Positions 6,020-7,627 of a stretch of DNA of 7,627 bases are shown one piece after another. Source of the stretch: Sandarakinorhabdus sp. Lineage in GTDB: Bacteria; Pseudomonadota; Alphaproteobacteria; Sphingomonadales; Sphingomonadaceae. The notes beneath the pieces were generated by a model, which did no database searches, was not told the origin of the DNA, and worked only from the letters and a program-made list of their open reading frames with translations. Numbering within the stretch: the first letter of the stretch is position 1; each line of letters opens with the position of its first letter. The position numbers were made by a program, and so were the translations under genes. The DNA lies in contig JALOSK010000087.1 of assembly GCA_025458465.1 (NCBI GenBank), forward strand, positions 1-7,627, written 5' to 3'.

Positions 6020-6964
6020 ATGATCGCCCGGCTTGTTGTTGCTGCCCTGCTGCTGTGCGCGCCGGCCCGCGCCGCGACCGCCACCATCTGCGATGCGGTG
6101 TGGCGCGATGGCCCGCGCGGGCGCGACTTGCCGGTGCGCATCCGCCTGCCCGATGGCGCGGCGCGCGTGCCGGCGGTGATCTTCTCGCCGGGGCTGGGCG
6201 GCACGCACACCGGCGGCGAGGTGTGGGCCGCCGGCTGGGCGGCGGCCGGCATGGCGGTGATCCAGATGGAACATCCCGGCAGTGATGCCGCCGTCTATGC
6301 CCCCGGCGGCACGCCCGAAGAGCGCCGCGCGCGGGTGGTGGCCGCCGCCTCCATCCCACAGTTGCTGGCGCGGATCGGCGATGTCGGCTTCCTGCTGGAC
6401 GAGTTGGGGCGACGCCGCCACGAAGGGGCCTGCGATCTGACGCGCATCGACATGGATCGGCTTGGCCTTGCCGGGCACAGCATGGGCGCCTGGGTGGTGC
6501 AGGCGATGGCCGGCCAGCGCTTTGGCGGGAACAGCGCCCGCCTGCAGGACATGCGCCTGCGCGCCTTCATCGCCATGAGCCCCACGGCCAACTCCGCCAT
6601 TCCGCCCGATGTGCAGTTCGGCAGCATCCATCGCCCGTTCCTCGTGCTCACCGGCACCCGCGATGGCGTGCCCGACAGCAAGGATCCCGCCGTTCGCGCC
6701 GCGGCGCTGGCGCAGCGCACCGGCGTGTTTGCCGGCCTGCCCGCCGATGGCCGCAAGGCGCAGGCATTGTTTGCCGGCGGCGATCACATGATGTTTGCCG
6801 GCAATCGCCGCCGCGCCGAAGATCGGCTGGGCCGTGCCGTGCAGGCGGCCAGCCTGGCGATCACCACGGCGTGGTGGCGGCGCTGGCTGCTGGGCGACGA
6901 AGGCGCGGATGGGGTGCTGGACCGGCCGCCCGTTGCGCCGGGCGATCAATGGCAGCGCAAATAG
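6020..6964 (+). CDS. Secreted alpha/beta hydrolase (PAF-acetylhydrolase / dienelactone hydrolase type)
   Basis: This 314-residue protein begins with a Sec signal peptide (hydrophobic core about residues 4-13, likely cleavage after ARA at 16-18), so it is expected in the periplasm or outside the cell. The alpha/beta hydrolase fold shows SPGLGG (56-61) as the probable oxyanion loop, GHSMG with nucleophile Ser154 (152-156), Asp215 in TGTRDGVP and His256 in GGDHMMF as the likely triad. The arrangement and the region around EHPGSDA (84-90) resemble predicted dienelactone hydrolases and bacterial relatives of platelet-activating-factor acetylhydrolase. That points to an esterase or lipase-like activity, but no substrate can be assigned. 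It starts 20 bp after phoD, with only a weak GGGCGG-like site before the ATG, so translation probably follows from phoD. It converges on aroB with a 3-bp gap between stop codons. The C-terminal tail (286-314) is tryptophan-containing and not recognisable. Confidence 0.87.
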   Translation: MIARLVVAALLLCAPARAATATICDAVWRDGPRGRDLPVRIRLPDGAARVPAVIFSPGLGGTHTGGEVWAAGWAAAGMAVIQMEHPGSDAAVYAPGGTPEERRARVVAAASIPQLLARIGDVGFLLDELGRRRHEGACDLTRIDMDRLGLAGHSMGAWVVQAMAGQRFGGNSARLQDMRLRAFIAMSPTANSAIPPDVQFGSIHRPFLVLTGTRDGVPDSKDPAVRAAALAQRTGVFAGLPADGRKAQALFAGGDHMMFAGNRRRAEDRLGRAVQAASLAITTAWWRRWLLGDEGADGVLDRPPVAPGDQWQRK

Positions 6965-6967
6965 GCC

Positions 6968-7627
6968 TCAACTGGCCAGTTCGCCGGCAAGGAAGCCTTC
7001 CACCTCGGCCAGATCGACATCGCGGGCCACGAACGCCTGCCCGATACCGCGCGACAGGATGAAGGGCAGGCGCCCGCCGCTCATCTTCTTGTCGTGCAGC
7101 ATGTGCGCCACCAGCCGTGCGGCATCGCAGGCAAGGCCCAGATCGCGGGCGTCCACCGTGAAGCCCAGCCCGCCCAGATGCGCGGCCACGCGCACGGCAT
7201 CAGCGGCGCTGCACAGGCCCAGCCGCGCCGACAGACGGTGCGCCAGCACCATGCCCAGCGCCACCGCCTCGCCATGCAGCAGCCGGCTGGAAAAGCCGGT
7301 TTCCGCCTCGAACGCGTGCCCGAAGGTGTGGCCCAGATTGAGCAGAGCGCGGATGTCATCGGTCTCGCGTTCGTCTGCGGCCACCACGGCGGCCTTGGCG
7401 CGGCAGCTGTGGGCGATGGCGTGCACCTGCGCATGCGGGTCGCCGGCCAGCACCTCGGCGCCGTGGCGTTCGCACCAGCCGAAGAAGTCGGCATCATTGA
7501 TCAGGCCGTATTTCACCACCTCGGCATAGCCGGCCATCACTTCGCGGCGGGGCAGGGTGGCGAGCACGGCGGGATCGATCAGCACGGCCACCGGCTGGTG
7601 GAAGGCACCCACCAGATTCTTGCCGGC
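6968..7627 (-). CDS. aroB: 3-dehydroquinate synthase AroB, C-terminal 219 residues (5' end outside window)
   Basis: AroB converts 3-deoxy-D-arabino-heptulosonate 7-phosphate (DAHP) to 3-dehydroquinate, the second step of the shikimate pathway, using NAD+ and a divalent metal in the cytoplasm. The frame is open to the right edge and reads [18 protein letters not shown], the conserved region just before the C-terminal metal-binding domain. Metal ligands are visible, counted from the edge: Glu36 in GYAEVVKYG, His100 in [11 protein letters not shown] and His118 in [11 protein letters not shown]. The spacing between the two histidines is one residue longer than in E. coli Aro[14 protein letters not shown] (179-191) matches the conserved DKK...G segment near the active site. 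A GTG at 7612 is internal to the conserved region and not the start. About 150 residues, including most of the NAD-binding domain, lie beyond the window; aroK often sits upstream in related bacteria, but this is not visible here. Confidence 0.96.
   Translation of the reverse strand, partial: AGKNLVGAFHQPVAVLIDPAVLATLPRREVMAGYAEVVKYGLINDADFFGWCERHGAEVLAGDPHAQVHAIAHSCRAKAAVVAADERETDDIRALLNLGHTFGHAFEAETGFSSRLLHGEAVALGMVLAHRLSARLGLCSAADAVRVAAHLGGLGFTVDARDLGLACDAARLVAHMLHDKKMSGGRLPFILSRGIGQAFVARDVDLAEVEGFLAGELAS

Noticed and set aside
4383..6359. A 658-codon open frame on the minus strand opposite phoD and the start of the hydrolase gene
   Set aside because: Its translation is rich in Arg, His, Ala and Gly with no recognisable domain. 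It lies opposite two well-supported genes with conserved motifs; long antisense frames are expected in GC-rich coding DNA.
5858..6949. A 363-codon minus-strand frame opposite the hydrolase gene
   Set aside because: It is a shadow of the GHSMG hydrolase with low-complexity, Ala/Gly/His-rich translation.
6795..7529. A 244-codon plus-strand frame crossing from the hydrolase gene into aroB
   Set aside because: It overlaps two conserved genes in wrong frames and is Ser/Arg/Ala-rich with no domain.

Overview
This is a compact, GC-rich stretch of bacterial chromosome. By eye about two thirds of the bases are G or C, third codon positions are strongly G/C-biased, and gaps between genes are very short. 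The gene families point to an alphaproteobacterium, most plausibly a sphingomonad (Sphingomonadales): a short-form AMP nucleosidase, an isobutyryl-CoA-type acyl-CoA dehydrogenase, an adducin-like class II aldolase, DUF2256 and a Tat-exported PhoD. The assignment is inferred from protein character and base composition, not from a marker gene.

Layout from left to right. (1) The 3' end of astB (arginine succinyltransferase pathway) runs rightward off the left edge; the window opens five codons before its catalytic cysteine. (2) amn (AMP nucleosidase) lies on the minus strand and converges on astB with only 3 bp between stop codons. (3) Divergent from amn, across a 53-bp gap, is an acyl-CoA dehydrogenase resembling isobutyryl-CoA dehydrogenase, followed 42 bp later by a four-helix DUF423 membrane protein. 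(4) A 55-bp convergent gap holds a 14-bp tandem repeat that runs into the last codons of the next gene. (5) A minus-strand pair follows: a 56-residue DUF2256 zinc-ribbon-like protein, 3 bp upstream of an adducin-like class II aldolase whose ribosome binding site lies inside the DUF2256 gene. (6) Divergent from that pair, across 80 bp, is phoD (Tat-exported alkaline phosphatase D). It is followed 20 bp later by a secreted alpha/beta hydrolase of the PAF-acetylhydrolase/dienelactone hydrolase type. (7) The 3' part of aroB (3-dehydroquinate synthase) lies on the minus strand, converging on the hydrolase with a 3-bp gap and running off the right edge.

How the genes fit together. Most are stand-alone metabolic genes: arginine catabolism, purine salvage, branched-chain acyl-CoA oxidation and the shikimate pathway. 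Two local units look like real transcription units: DUF2256-aldolase (minus strand) and phoD-hydrolase (plus strand, both products predicted to be exported). They share one divergent intergenic region that holds a single Pho-box-like half-site.

I found no mobile element, tRNA, rRNA, CRISPR array or defence module, and nothing I would call a new system. The most useful observations are the unlisted DUF2256 gene and its overlap with the aldolase RBS, the loss of the aldolase catalytic glutamate (His98 in its place), and the 14-bp tandem repeat that places TGA codons in all three frames behind the aldolase gene.
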